Positions 17,701 through 23,294 of a stretch of 31,582 nt of DNA are shown one piece after another. The stretch spans positions 1-31,582 of the IMG/VR virus record IMGVR_UViG_3300018876_001937; one strand, written 5' to 3'. A program made the translations under genes and the position numbers. Origin of the DNA: a virus. The stretch's first letter is position 1. Each line of letters starts with the position of its first letter. The notes beneath the pieces were generated by a model. That model was not told the DNA's origin. It made no database searches and worked only from the letters and a program-made list of their open reading frames with translations.

Positions 17701-19471
17701 TACAAGTGTTGCAGGTAAAGCATCTGAAAATGATGAAAGAGTAATTGCTATTGCAGGTGGTACAGGAGTTGACGACACAGCATTTAGTGCTGATGGCGGA
17801 GCAACTTGGACTGCAGGAGGAAACTTACCTAGCACAGGAAGTTGGAATGCAGTTGGTTATGGTGCTAACTGTTGGATAGCAGTAAAATCAGGCTCAACAG
17901 AAGCAGCAATTTCCGAAGATGGTGGTGTTTCTTGGAGCGTTACTGCTGCTAGTCTTCCAAGCACAAGCACATGGGATAGTGTTGCATATGGCGGCGGATA
18001 TTGGGTAGTACTTGCTTCAGGCACAAACAAAGCAGCATGGTCAGTTGACAAAGGCGCAACTTGGACTGCTGTTACTTTACCATCAACTTCAGACTGGAGC
18101 AGTGTTGCATATGGTAACAACAGATTTGTTGCAGTATCAGCAACAAACGGTACAGTAGCCGCTTACAGTATTGATGGCGGTCAAACTTGGACTGCAAGCA
18201 CATTACCTTCAACTGCAGGATGGTCACATATTGAATATGGACAAGGAACATTTGTAGCAGTAAGTGACGGCGCAAACTACGCAACATCGACAGATGGTAT
18301 TGTATGGACAGCAAGAACACAATCCGAAACAAACGGACTTGTTGCTACAGCATTTGGTAATCCAAACCAAGTAGGAATGTTTGTAGGTGCTAGACAAGGT
18401 TCAGGAAACGGCGGTATACAAATTAAAGAAGGTACAAGAGCACAAGGTAGAGCATTTGTTGCAACTGAGAAAATATTTGCAATTAGAATTACTGAACCAG
18501 GTTCAGGATATGCTACTGCACCAACAATAACTATTACAGATCCTAATAATACATTTGAGGCTCCAACAGAAGTTAGAATTGGTAAAGGAGCATTAGCTCA
18601 ACCATCCTTTAAAAACAGAGGATCAGGATATGTTACAGCAAGTGCTGATCTAAATAGCGGAGATGGATTTGCAGATATCTTCCAAAGCGGATCATTTATA
18701 GCGGTAAGAAGATTATCAAAAGTTCCAGCAGTAGGTTCGAACGTAGTGTTTGGACATTTACCAGATAGAACATTTAAACTAGTACAAGTTTTAACACTGT
18801 TAGGTGAAAACGATGGTGCACAAACAGCATTCTTGCAGATTGCTCCGGACATGACAGTATTTGATACTCCACCGGATGGCACAAGTGTTGAAACTAGAAT
18901 TAGGTATTCACAAGTTAGATTGACAGGACACGATTTCTTAGATATTGGTACTGGAGGATTTGCTTCTACAAACTATCCAAATACTCCAAGTAAGTTACCA
19001 AATCAAGCAAATGAAACCAGAGATGATAATGGTGGTAGAGTGTTCTTTACATCAACAGACCAAGATGGTAACTTCAGAGTTGGTGACTTGTTTACAATTG
19101 AACAGTCAACTGGTGTTGCAACATTGAATGCTGATGCATTTAATATTTCAGGACTACAGGAACTTACACTTGGAGAGGTTACACTAGGCGGAAATAGTGC
19201 AAGTATTACTGAATTTAGTACAGATGTATTCTTTAGTGCTAATTCGGACAATATTGTACCAACGCAAAGAGCTATTAAAGCATATATTAGTTCACAAATT
19301 GGTGGCGGTGGTGCTGCACTTAACGTTAACAGTGTAACTGCTGGTTTTATTACTATCCAAAATAATACGATAAGTACTACAACTGGTCAATCAATTAAAA
19401 TGAATGCAACATTTGATTTTAGAAGTGGCGTTGTCGGTCTTCCGATAGCATTTAACTACTTCTTAACATAA
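11735..19471 (+). CDS. giant multidomain tail fibre/spike protein 2, paralogue of protein 1
   Basis: A 2578-residue protein with the domain order of the 6080 gene: seven carbohydrate-binding-like repeats (about 10-485), the linker PIGTEGQVLVSSG, the YVAPHGTDG...PFKSIRYACE segment, a beta-helix core (about 1497-1590: VTTFGNAAIGQKIDGALHNG, SYGDFGSVAEG), an Asp-box propeller (about 1903-2206: SADGGATWT, SEDGGVSWS, SIDGGQTWT) and the shared C-terminal domain (about 2389-2550). It is larger because it holds four Cys-containing helical repeats (Cys 623, 933, 1174, 1399), three copies of a ~75-residue beta insert (about 326-405, 1046-1122, 1314-1392) and an extra module inside the propeller (about 1945-1995). 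Ribosome site GGAAG. It probably sits in the same fibre system as protein 1 or an alternative one. Confidence 0.85.
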   Translation: MAEFKLGRIRFVWKGDWTGSTQYYIDDVVKYGGKTYICAVGHTSDNNFYTDLDFVPSKWNQMSDGQRWRDEWSVSTSYALNDVVRYGGSLYIANTAHTSNSAASSGSSGVETSTGLEADQAKWDLYAEGLDWKADWAISTRYLVGDLVRYGGYTYRCKTGHTSTADAALGQEADTAYWDTFNTGIDYKGAWAQATRYKANDVVKQGAGLWVVPAGEHHTSTADFAADVAAGSWNQFVEGLEFEDTWSISTPYQNGDIVRYGGNQYVSKSTHTGTVPTASGNTDWDLFAENYTFSNDWAIGTSYKIGEVVRLNGFTYRAKIDSSSITATVSETAAGTNIFTADDTTGMVANMAIQLSGTTFGNVFTSATYYIKTVDSGTEFTISTTPGGTVFTPTSATGTMTATVAALPGNATYWDQLNEGLNWTGTWTDDREYFKGDLVRFGANNYVCIQNHRSEADDGSTIGAEGGGADNSRPDQDVTGSYWNAFTVGSDIDVLSATGDLVYYSGAGPARLPIGTEGQVLVSSGTLPEWRTLGATDQVYYVAPHGTDGPAPTYGRTVDKPFKSIRYACEQVENGPRNPNAQYLLERNRIFLQRETSSYIEYQVANATPGSIWENFDFDEYKCERDVGFIIDRLIWDIGHGGNLKVRAAALSFVNGFSADGEFSDPSEDKVYGGAGLAAEAEQSVAAYGHLETIINSVLNNTAPATAYQDSNDSTAVAAQYIDTNYTTEAGVSATIATLMKIVTDTITAGDTSAIPTRLVPNVTINVKSGRYKEILPIIVPAETVILGDEVRSTNVAAQQEADSNTDVTDSYYSIETLKHIKGFIGNVVDGTSVTPTTGNTTSQDQTWPLADDAETAGITSKLVDVIAEQIDFKLGVKHTTNLTEPTGYNSSYLSGYGTAKKNIEYNKKFLQEEVIQYITNNFPTLKYSKTKCRQDVGYIVDAFSYDLTYGGNYQILNAAKAYWDGNSSTSALNSNAVTQTISAYNYLKELLAKVARSTTITGLQSTIPQYMNADAGASVATVIENNFDIILNTLAGDSTGADLPFVTVTTTASNVITTSAAHNLQVGDAFIPLEASNNLVKDTKYWIISTPAANTFTVSETFGGSVFTLTDATGLSVPAHVENYPAVTNAVSSTTALITAAETLDAQQEALVTLVDSYIDTNYPTLVYDEAKCKRDTRLILEAVMFDFMLGAGAINADSTNFATHIASLAYLRSTSSDVYTLGQKTATRAAFKYLATVIAGDTATYLNSDATAAARVALLMDKLDTIFYSATDEGDVCATEIRNRDYARLKLEENRDFIKAEVAAYIDDAFSGTITNTTITTDVITISDTGWLKRNAAIKFTGTTFGNIVAGTTYYVYDVVSATQFKIATSRYAGSAVTLTTASGSANVEMLYDETACARDVDTYIDALKWDLQWTSNYKSRYAARYYANAVTGSQEEYFYYLRNGTGVRNQTLDGLNGDLLQPNEYGTSRVSAGAYASLDPGWGPDDFRGWIISRSPYVQNVTTFGNAAIGQKIDGALHNGGNDSIVSNDFTQVISDGIGAWVANNGRAELVSVFTYYSHIGYLSTEGGRIRGTNGNNSYGDFGSVAEGFDSTETTGTSIVDNRLQFEATVGSVTTDGADKIFTLEYNNAGSEYTEADMGLFGAGSDASSELGKEIRDDAVFNVRLLDNVDDSTNAPEAAGNFGGFGYIQSANTAQGGTTTQITIAATDSQTSTAYIGMRVYLNGGNGIGQIGIIDTYNSGTKVATVTKPSTGAAGWDHEIPGTTISAPDASTTYVIQPNVTFGAPPRSETARTLAATTTWADLHYQNIFENYLNTAPNSTTGSGINATFDVFKKGTKYEVVLKAGGTGYGRLETVTILGTAVGGATPANDIVLTITSINSSTGAIVEFDKSGTSNGGKFIALPSATGNGTNVSADGVTWTTGGTLPATTTWTALAGGRMDKVVEATNFVTGRAYTITEPGDTPWFSIGASAILPGTIFEATGAGTFTSVAGKASENDERVIAIAGGTGVDDTAFSADGGATWTAGGNLPSTGSWNAVGYGANCWIAVKSGSTEAAISEDGGVSWSVTAASLPSTSTWDSVAYGGGYWVVLASGTNKAAWSVDKGATWTAVTLPSTSDWSSVAYGNNRFVAVSATNGTVAAYSIDGGQTWTASTLPSTAGWSHIEYGQGTFVAVSDGANYATSTDGIVWTARTQSETNGLVATAFGNPNQVGMFVGARQGSGNGGIQIKEGTRAQGRAFVATEKIFAIRITEPGSGYATAPTITITDPNNTFEAPTEVRIGKGALAQPSFKNRGSGYVTASADLNSGDGFADIFQSGSFIAVRRLSKVPAVGSNVVFGHLPDRTFKLVQVLTLLGENDGAQTAFLQIAPDMTVFDTPPDGTSVETRIRYSQVRLTGHDFLDIGTGGFASTNYPNTPSKLPNQANETRDDNGGRVFFTSTDQDGNFRVGDLFTIEQSTGVATLNADAFNISGLQELTLGEVTLGGNSASITEFSTDVFFSANSDNIVPTQRAIKAYISSQIGGGGAALNVNSVTAGFITIQNNTISTTTGQSIKMNATFDFRSGVVGLPIAFNYFLT
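11762..13189 (+). repeat. seven carbohydrate-binding-like repeats in giant protein 2
   Basis: Same repeat as in the 6080 gene, with cores such as YYIDDVVKYGGKTYIC, YALNDVVRYGGSLYI, YLVGDLVRYGGYTYRC and YFKGDLVRFGANNYVC. Copy 4 (YKANDVVKQGAGLWVV) lacks the G-G turn. Copy 6 is separated from copy 7 by a ~75-residue insert (about 12710-12949). The first three copies keep the G-H-T-S or A-H-T-S end. Confidence 0.7.
12710..15913 (+). repeat. three copies of a ~75-residue inserted beta module
   Basis: The copies lie at about 12710-12949, 14873-15109 and 15680-15913. Shared order: an N/D-x-I-x-T start, a hydrophobic 'x-I-x-L/F-x-G/E' strand, T-x-Y-(Y/W)-I/V, a T-x-F-(T/K)-(I/V) strand, then (G/A)-G-(T/S)-x-(F/V)-T...T-(A/S)-(T/S)-G. 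One copy interrupts the carbohydrate-binding array and two interrupt the Cys-helical repeats. None is present in the paralogue at 6080. Confidence 0.6.
13589..16027 (+). repeat. four Cys-containing helical repeats (KCxRD type)
   Basis: Repeats start near 13589, 14519, 15242 and 15917 with the pattern K-C-x-(R/Q)-D-(V/T)-x-x-(I/Y)-I-(D/E)-A-x-x-(W/Y/F)-D, usually followed by G-G-N or S-N and an Ala-rich helix. The Cys are residues 623, 933, 1174 and 1399. The paralogue at 6080 keeps one degenerate copy without Cys (YLQDMISRYVDGFIMD). The repeats interrupt the beta-helix-type segments. Confidence 0.65.
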
Positions 19472-19474
19472 ATA
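19467..19474 (+). promoter_or_regulatory. candidate T4-type late promoter
   Basis: CATAAATA matches the T4 late octamer at seven of eight positions and overlaps the stop codon of the giant fibre gene. The predicted transcript start (about 19480) leaves only GGAGAAG (19480-19486) and a few bases before the ATG at 19494, a very short leader. Chance occurrence is possible in this AT-rich DNA. Confidence 0.4.
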
Positions 19475-19493
19475 ACAGTGGAGAAGAAATAAA

Positions 19494-19829
19494 ATGGCAA
19501 CAGGAAGATTAGGAACTTTAGACGTAGCAGCAACTACATACGAAAACTTGTATGTATGCCCTGCAGACACTTTTTGCGTCGCTAGTGTAAGTATGGTTAA
19601 CAGGACCACTGGTAACATTACTTTAAGAGTAGCGGTAACTACAGTGGCTGCACCAGGCACACCTGGAAACGACGAATTCATCGAATATGATGTAGTTTTA
19701 GCACCTAAGGGTGTGTTGGAAAGAACAGGTTTAGTATTAGACGCTGGTAAAATAATTAAAGTTTACGCTTCAGGTGTAGGTGTTAGTGCTGTAGCAATGG
19801 GCATTGAAACATCAACAGTTACGGCGTAA
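19494..19829 (+). CDS. small beta-sandwich virion protein, copy 3 of 3
   Basis: A 111-residue protein (MATGRLGTLDVAATTYENLY...) with strands SVSMVNRTTGNITLRVAV and a final L-D-A-G-K-I-I-K-V segment matching the L-x-x-G-D/K-x-V layout of the proteins at 1421 and 5356. It contains two Cys near residues 22 and 28. A strong GGAGAAG ribosome site lies 7 bases before the start. It sits between the giant fibre and the S74 fibre. Probably a connector or decoration protein of the fibre apparatus; no catalytic motif. Confidence 0.68.
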   Translation: MATGRLGTLDVAATTYENLYVCPADTFCVASVSMVNRTTGNITLRVAVTTVAAPGTPGNDEFIEYDVVLAPKGVLERTGLVLDAGKIIKVYASGVGVSAVAMGIETSTVTA

Positions 19830-19845
19830 TTAAAAGGAAAGTATA

Positions 19846-20721
19846 ATGGCAAGAAAAATTACAACAGGTGAAGTCGGTGGTGCACTAGGTGGTATTAACA
19901 TTACCAATACTACGATTAGTGCTGCTGAAGATCTTGATATCACTATTGATCCACAAGGTACTGGTAGAACAAACATCCAGGGTAACACGCATCTAGGATT
20001 ACAAGCAGATTTAAGATTTGGTGACAGTGACGATAGTCATTACGTTGGATTCAAAGCACCTGCAACTATTGCAAGTGATGTAATATGGACATTGCCAGAT
20101 GCTGAAGCAGTTTCAACAGGATATGCACTAGTAACAAACGGTGCAGGAGTACTATCATGGCAAGCAGCAGGTCCAGCACATGCTGATGAAACAGGTGATG
20201 CAGCAACTTATTATCCAGTAATTAGTACACAATCTGCTACAGGATTTTTAACAGAAACAAAAGTTTCAACTACAAAATTATCTTTCCAACCTAGTACAGG
20301 AACTATGTCATTAGGTGGAAATACTGCTTCAACTTCAATTACTACAGGTACACTTGTTGTAACTGGCGGTGTTGGTGTAAGTGGTGCCATATATGCAGGT
20401 GCAGATATATTAGCATATGCATCTTCAGACAAAAGATTAAAAGAAGATATTGTTAAAATTGATGACAGTTTAGAAAAAATAACAAAATTATCAGGATACG
20501 AATATAACTGGAATAGCATTGCACAAGAAATGTATCCAGAAAGAACTAAACGTGACGTAGGAGTTATAGCTCAAGAAGTTCAAGAAGTTCTTCCATCAGC
20601 AGTTGTAGAAAGAGAAGATGGTTATCTTGCTATAAGTTATGATAGTTTAATTCCACTGTTAATAGAATCTATCAAAACACTTAAACAAGAAATAGATGCA
20701 ATAAAAGGAGGACAACAGTAA
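19846..20721 (+). CDS. tail fibre with C-terminal S74 self-cleaving chaperone domain
   Basis: A 291-residue protein. The N-terminal two thirds are beta-rich fibre repeats (LDITIDPQGTGRTNIQGN; TLVVTGGVGVSGAIYAG). From about residue 191 comes a peptidase S74 / intramolecular chaperone domain: A-S-S-D-K-R-L-K-E-D-I, then L-x-G-Y-E-Y-N-W, D-V-G-V-I-A-Q-E-V-Q-E-V-L-P and a C-terminal coiled-coil helix. The likely catalytic dyad is Ser194 and Lys199, spaced five apart as in the endosialidase chaperone. In this family the domain trimerises the fibre and is then released by autocleavage before Ser194. The stop overlaps the next ATG (TAATG). It is short for a whole fibre and may be a tip segment. Confidence 0.87.
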   Translation: MARKITTGEVGGALGGINITNTTISAAEDLDITIDPQGTGRTNIQGNTHLGLQADLRFGDSDDSHYVGFKAPATIASDVIWTLPDAEAVSTGYALVTNGAGVLSWQAAGPAHADETGDAATYYPVISTQSATGFLTETKVSTTKLSFQPSTGTMSLGGNTASTSITTGTLVVTGGVGVSGAIYAGADILAYASSDKRLKEDIVKIDDSLEKITKLSGYEYNWNSIAQEMYPERTKRDVGVIAQEVQEVLPSAVVEREDGYLAISYDSLIPLLIESIKTLKQEIDAIKGGQQ

Positions 20722-21548
20722 TGGCTGTACAATTATCAAGTAAGGGTATTATCTATTGTAACGGACAGCACCAATGTAAAATTGCTGAAGGTTACGAATT
20801 TTATGTATATGATGGCGATTGGTGGACACCATGTAATGGCGGCAGATGTTGCCTATGGACTGTGCCAAACGGAACTACATCTATTAAATTTGAAATATTA
20901 TCAGGTGGTGGTCCAGGTGGATCATCAGGCGGTGACTACGATAACGGTATCGGTGGTCAAGGCGGAAACTACGCTGTAAAAACATTACAAAAATCAGTTC
21001 ATGGATTTGGAGATGGTAGCCAGTACACAATTTGTGCTGCTGGATCTTCAGCGTGTAGTTGTTGCTGTAGATGTAACGTAAACAACCGTCATGGTTGTAG
21101 AAGTTATGTTAACGGTACAGGATTAAGTAATTTCTGTGTAACAGGCGGCATGGGCGGCCCTACAGTTTGGGATAAATCATCAAACTGTTACAACTGTCAC
21201 ATTGGTAACGTTCAGTGTAACAGAGGTTTATATAACAGTAGTTGGCAAGCAAATGCTTGTAACCAAGCAAGTTATGGCGCTGATATGACATTTAGAGGAA
21301 CAGCAGGTTCAATGAACAGACAGTACAACTGTTGTGCTGATTACTTTTCAGTAGCAGGTGGTCCTTCAGGTCCATTTGCAGCACCACACGGAGTAGGTGG
21401 TAAACACTGGTGTACAGGTAACTTGGCTTGTTGCTCGGCACACGCAGCATTTCCAGGAGGCGGTGGAGCAGGACATGGTACTGGTTCACGTAATGCTTGT
21501 TGGGGTTCATTTGGTGCTGGTGGATTAGTAAGAGTAACATATAGTTAA
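20721..21548 (+). CDS. cysteine- and glycine-rich adhesin-like protein
   Basis: A 275-residue protein with 23 Cys (about 8%) and many Gly. Cys clusters include RCC (about 44-46), ACSCCCRC (about 112-119), NCYNCH (about 160-165), NCC and ACC. Glycine tracts (LSGGGPGGSSGG about 66-77; GGGGAGHG near 250) resemble the glycine-rich motifs of gp38-type distal fibre adhesins in T-even phages. The start overlaps the S74 fibre stop, and a tail-fibre assembly chaperone follows, a gene order expected for a fibre tip. The Cys could form disulfides or bind metal; CxxC-type spacing is limited. There is no signal peptide. I infer a receptor-binding tip protein; the fold is not proven. Confidence 0.7.
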   Translation: MAVQLSSKGIIYCNGQHQCKIAEGYEFYVYDGDWWTPCNGGRCCLWTVPNGTTSIKFEILSGGGPGGSSGGDYDNGIGGQGGNYAVKTLQKSVHGFGDGSQYTICAAGSSACSCCCRCNVNNRHGCRSYVNGTGLSNFCVTGGMGGPTVWDKSSNCYNCHIGNVQCNRGLYNSSWQANACNQASYGADMTFRGTAGSMNRQYNCCADYFSVAGGPSGPFAAPHGVGGKHWCTGNLACCSAHAAFPGGGGAGHGTGSRNACWGSFGAGGLVRVTYS

Positions 21549-21561
21549 GGAGCAAAACATA

Positions 21562-22287
21562 ATGGCAAATATCAAAAAGACACTAACTTACGCTATACCA
21601 GATTATATGTATTCAGGAACTACTGAGCAAGGTAAAACTAGTACGCAAGAATACGACGGACCAGATCATATAATTTTATGGGTTGATAAAGAAACTGGAT
21701 ACTTAGAGCAGTGTCATGCGGAGCATGAAGAGCCTGATTGTCCTCTTCCATTAAACATTAGAAGAGAAATTCTTAGAGCAGACACTAATGAAAACACAAT
21801 AAAAGTTGCTTTATTGTGGGGTGGTGTACAAGAACCTAAAGTATATGAAGTAGAAGTTGGTCCTAGTGATCAACCAAATGCTATTATTCCTGATCCTACA
21901 CACATTTGTGAAGTTTATAACGAATATGCATTATATGCAGATTATAAAGCACCATTACAGTGGGCTCCGATGGATAGAGCAGCAGCAGTTGAAGGTTGGG
22001 ATTTCTTAAGAACTGAAAGAAACACAAGATTGGCTAATAGCGATGGTAAAATAGCAGAAGACATGCCAGAATCATTAAAACAGGCGTGGCGTGATTATAG
22101 ACAGAAACTAAGAGATATGCCAACAGATTGGGCAGATGTTCCAGGTTATTTGGTTAGATTTCCAGAGTCACCTGATGATGGACCAGATCCAAACTTTAAT
22201 GATCCGGATGTAACTGTTACAAGGATTGCTGACAGAGGCGATGCTGATGTTACTGCTATTAGTATGCTTCCAAACGGTGTAAACTAA
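21562..22287 (+). CDS. tail fibre assembly chaperone-like protein
   Basis: A 241-residue protein. Residues about 146-188 (WDFLRTERNTRLANSDGKIA, then AWRDYRQKLRDMPTDW) match the phage tail assembly chaperone motif W-x-x-(V/I)-R-x-x-R-N-x-L-L-x-x-(S/T)-D, followed by W-x-x-Y-R-Q-x-L-R-D-(I/M)-P, of the Phage_tail_APC family. The N-terminal ~130 residues are family-unspecific, with an acidic YDGPDHIILWVDKETGYL segment that may bind the adhesin. It lies 13 bases after the Cys-rich protein and closes the structural operon. Such proteins help fold or attach fibre tips and are often absent from the virion. Ribosome site AAGGAG. Confidence 0.8.
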   Translation: MANIKKTLTYAIPDYMYSGTTEQGKTSTQEYDGPDHIILWVDKETGYLEQCHAEHEEPDCPLPLNIRREILRADTNENTIKVALLWGGVQEPKVYEVEVGPSDQPNAIIPDPTHICEVYNEYALYADYKAPLQWAPMDRAAAVEGWDFLRTERNTRLANSDGKIAEDMPESLKQAWRDYRQKLRDMPTDWADVPGYLVRFPESPDDGPDPNFNDPDVTVTRIADRGDADVTAISMLPNGVN

Positions 22288-22361
22288 ACCACATTATTAA
22301 TTAGGCTTTTCAGAACACAATAAATATTATAACAACAGCATAAGCAAAGGTTATAATATTA
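22288..22361 (+). promoter_or_regulatory. junction leader: late-promoter octamer nested in an RBS-proximal inverted repeat
   Basis: AATAAATA (22319-22326) matches seven of eight positions of the T4 late octamer. AATATTATAAC (22323-22333) and GTTATAATATT (22350-22360) form an 11-bp perfect inverted repeat with a 16-base loop. The right arm ends one base before the ATG at 22362 and overlaps the end of the AAAGG ribosome site (22346-22350). A transcript starting at the promoter (about 22332) would lack almost all of the left arm, so only read-through RNA could fold. No clear terminator follows the structural operon. Confidence 0.55.
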
Positions 22362-23294
22362 ATGAAAAAAGCATTCTTTATCAACGGTGGTGCCGGTCGT
22401 GTACTTTGTGCGATTCCAGCATTAGAATATCATTTAAAAAATATTGATCCAACAGCACCTATTATTGTAGAAGGTTGGATTGATTTATATCTAACCAGTA
22501 AAATATTAGTTAACAATACCTTTCCTGCTAATGATCCTAATCTTTTTGAAAAATTAAAAGATAGAGAAATCATTACACCTGAACCTTACAAACTTAATGC
22601 TTATTTTACTCAAAGAGCAAACTTAGTGCAAGCCTTTGACATGCTGATTAATTATGATTATCCACCTGAAACAGTTCCGGAAACCAAAGTATACAATGAA
22701 CTCTTTATAGGAAAAAAAGATATTGCAACAGGTGAAGAGCTAGTAGCAGAAGCAAAAAGACATTTCAAAAAAGATAAAGTATTAATATTTCAACCATTTG
22801 GATCTACTGCTACAATACATGGCGGAGTAATTGTTGATGAAAGTGGTAGATCGTTTGAAGTAGATGATATTGTAGACTTACTTGAAGAATTGAATAAAGA
22901 TTATGCTGTTATACTAATGAGCAGTATGAAAATACCAACGGAACGAAACTTAAATGTAATGTTTCCGGAAGAAGTAAGTTTATTACAATGGACTGCAATT
23001 ATAAATGCTGCAGATTATTTCTTAGGTTGTGATTCCGTAGGACAACATATTGTTCACGCTCTTAAAAAACCTGGAACAGTAGTTATAGGTAGTACATTTC
23101 CTGAAAATATTTCATATCCGGAAAGTACCACACTAAAAATTATAGATAACGGATTAGGCGAGAGAATATATTCTCCTCTTAGAGTTGTAATAGATATTAG
23201 AATTGATAGACATAACGAAAATTTAATGAAACTAAGTGACGACACTAAGAAAAAAATTGTAAAACAAATTAAAGATACTTTAGGAAAACAATAA
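22362..23294 (+). CDS. GT9-family glycosyltransferase, heptosyltransferase-like
   Basis: A 310-residue soluble GT-B type enzyme. The N-terminal domain starts with the glycine-rich FINGGAGRVLCAIPALEYHL (6-25). The C-terminal domain has VLIFQPFGS (about 139-147) and FLGCDSVGQHIVHAL (about 220-234), matching the heptosyltransferase signature D-(S/T)-G-x-x-H with Asp224 and His229. GT9 enzymes move L,D-heptose from ADP-heptose onto lipid A core or other acceptors. Neighbouring ADP-heptose genes on the opposite strand (28237-30516) support this donor. The acceptor is not visible: phage fibre or host envelope. It heads the + strand sugar operon; its stop overlaps the next ATG as TAATG. Confidence 0.82.
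   Translation: MKKAFFINGGAGRVLCAIPALEYHLKNIDPTAPIIVEGWIDLYLTSKILVNNTFPANDPNLFEKLKDREIITPEPYKLNAYFTQRANLVQAFDMLINYDYPPETVPETKVYNELFIGKKDIATGEELVAEAKRHFKKDKVLIFQPFGSTATIHGGVIVDESGRSFEVDDIVDLLEELNKDYAVILMSSMKIPTERNLNVMFPEEVSLLQWTAIINAADYFLGCDSVGQHIVHALKKPGTVVIGSTFPENISYPESTTLKIIDNGLGERIYSPLRVVIDIRIDRHNENLMKLSDDTKKKIVKQIKDTLGKQ

Noticed and set aside
17287-17835. 182-codon open frame on the - strand inside giant protein 2
   Set aside because: Pro/Val/Ser-rich antisense image of the Asp-box and insert region; no start context.
22288-22320. Terminator at the end of the structural operon
   Set aside because: There is a short CTTTT but no stem before it; TTAATTAA-like bases alone are not a terminator.
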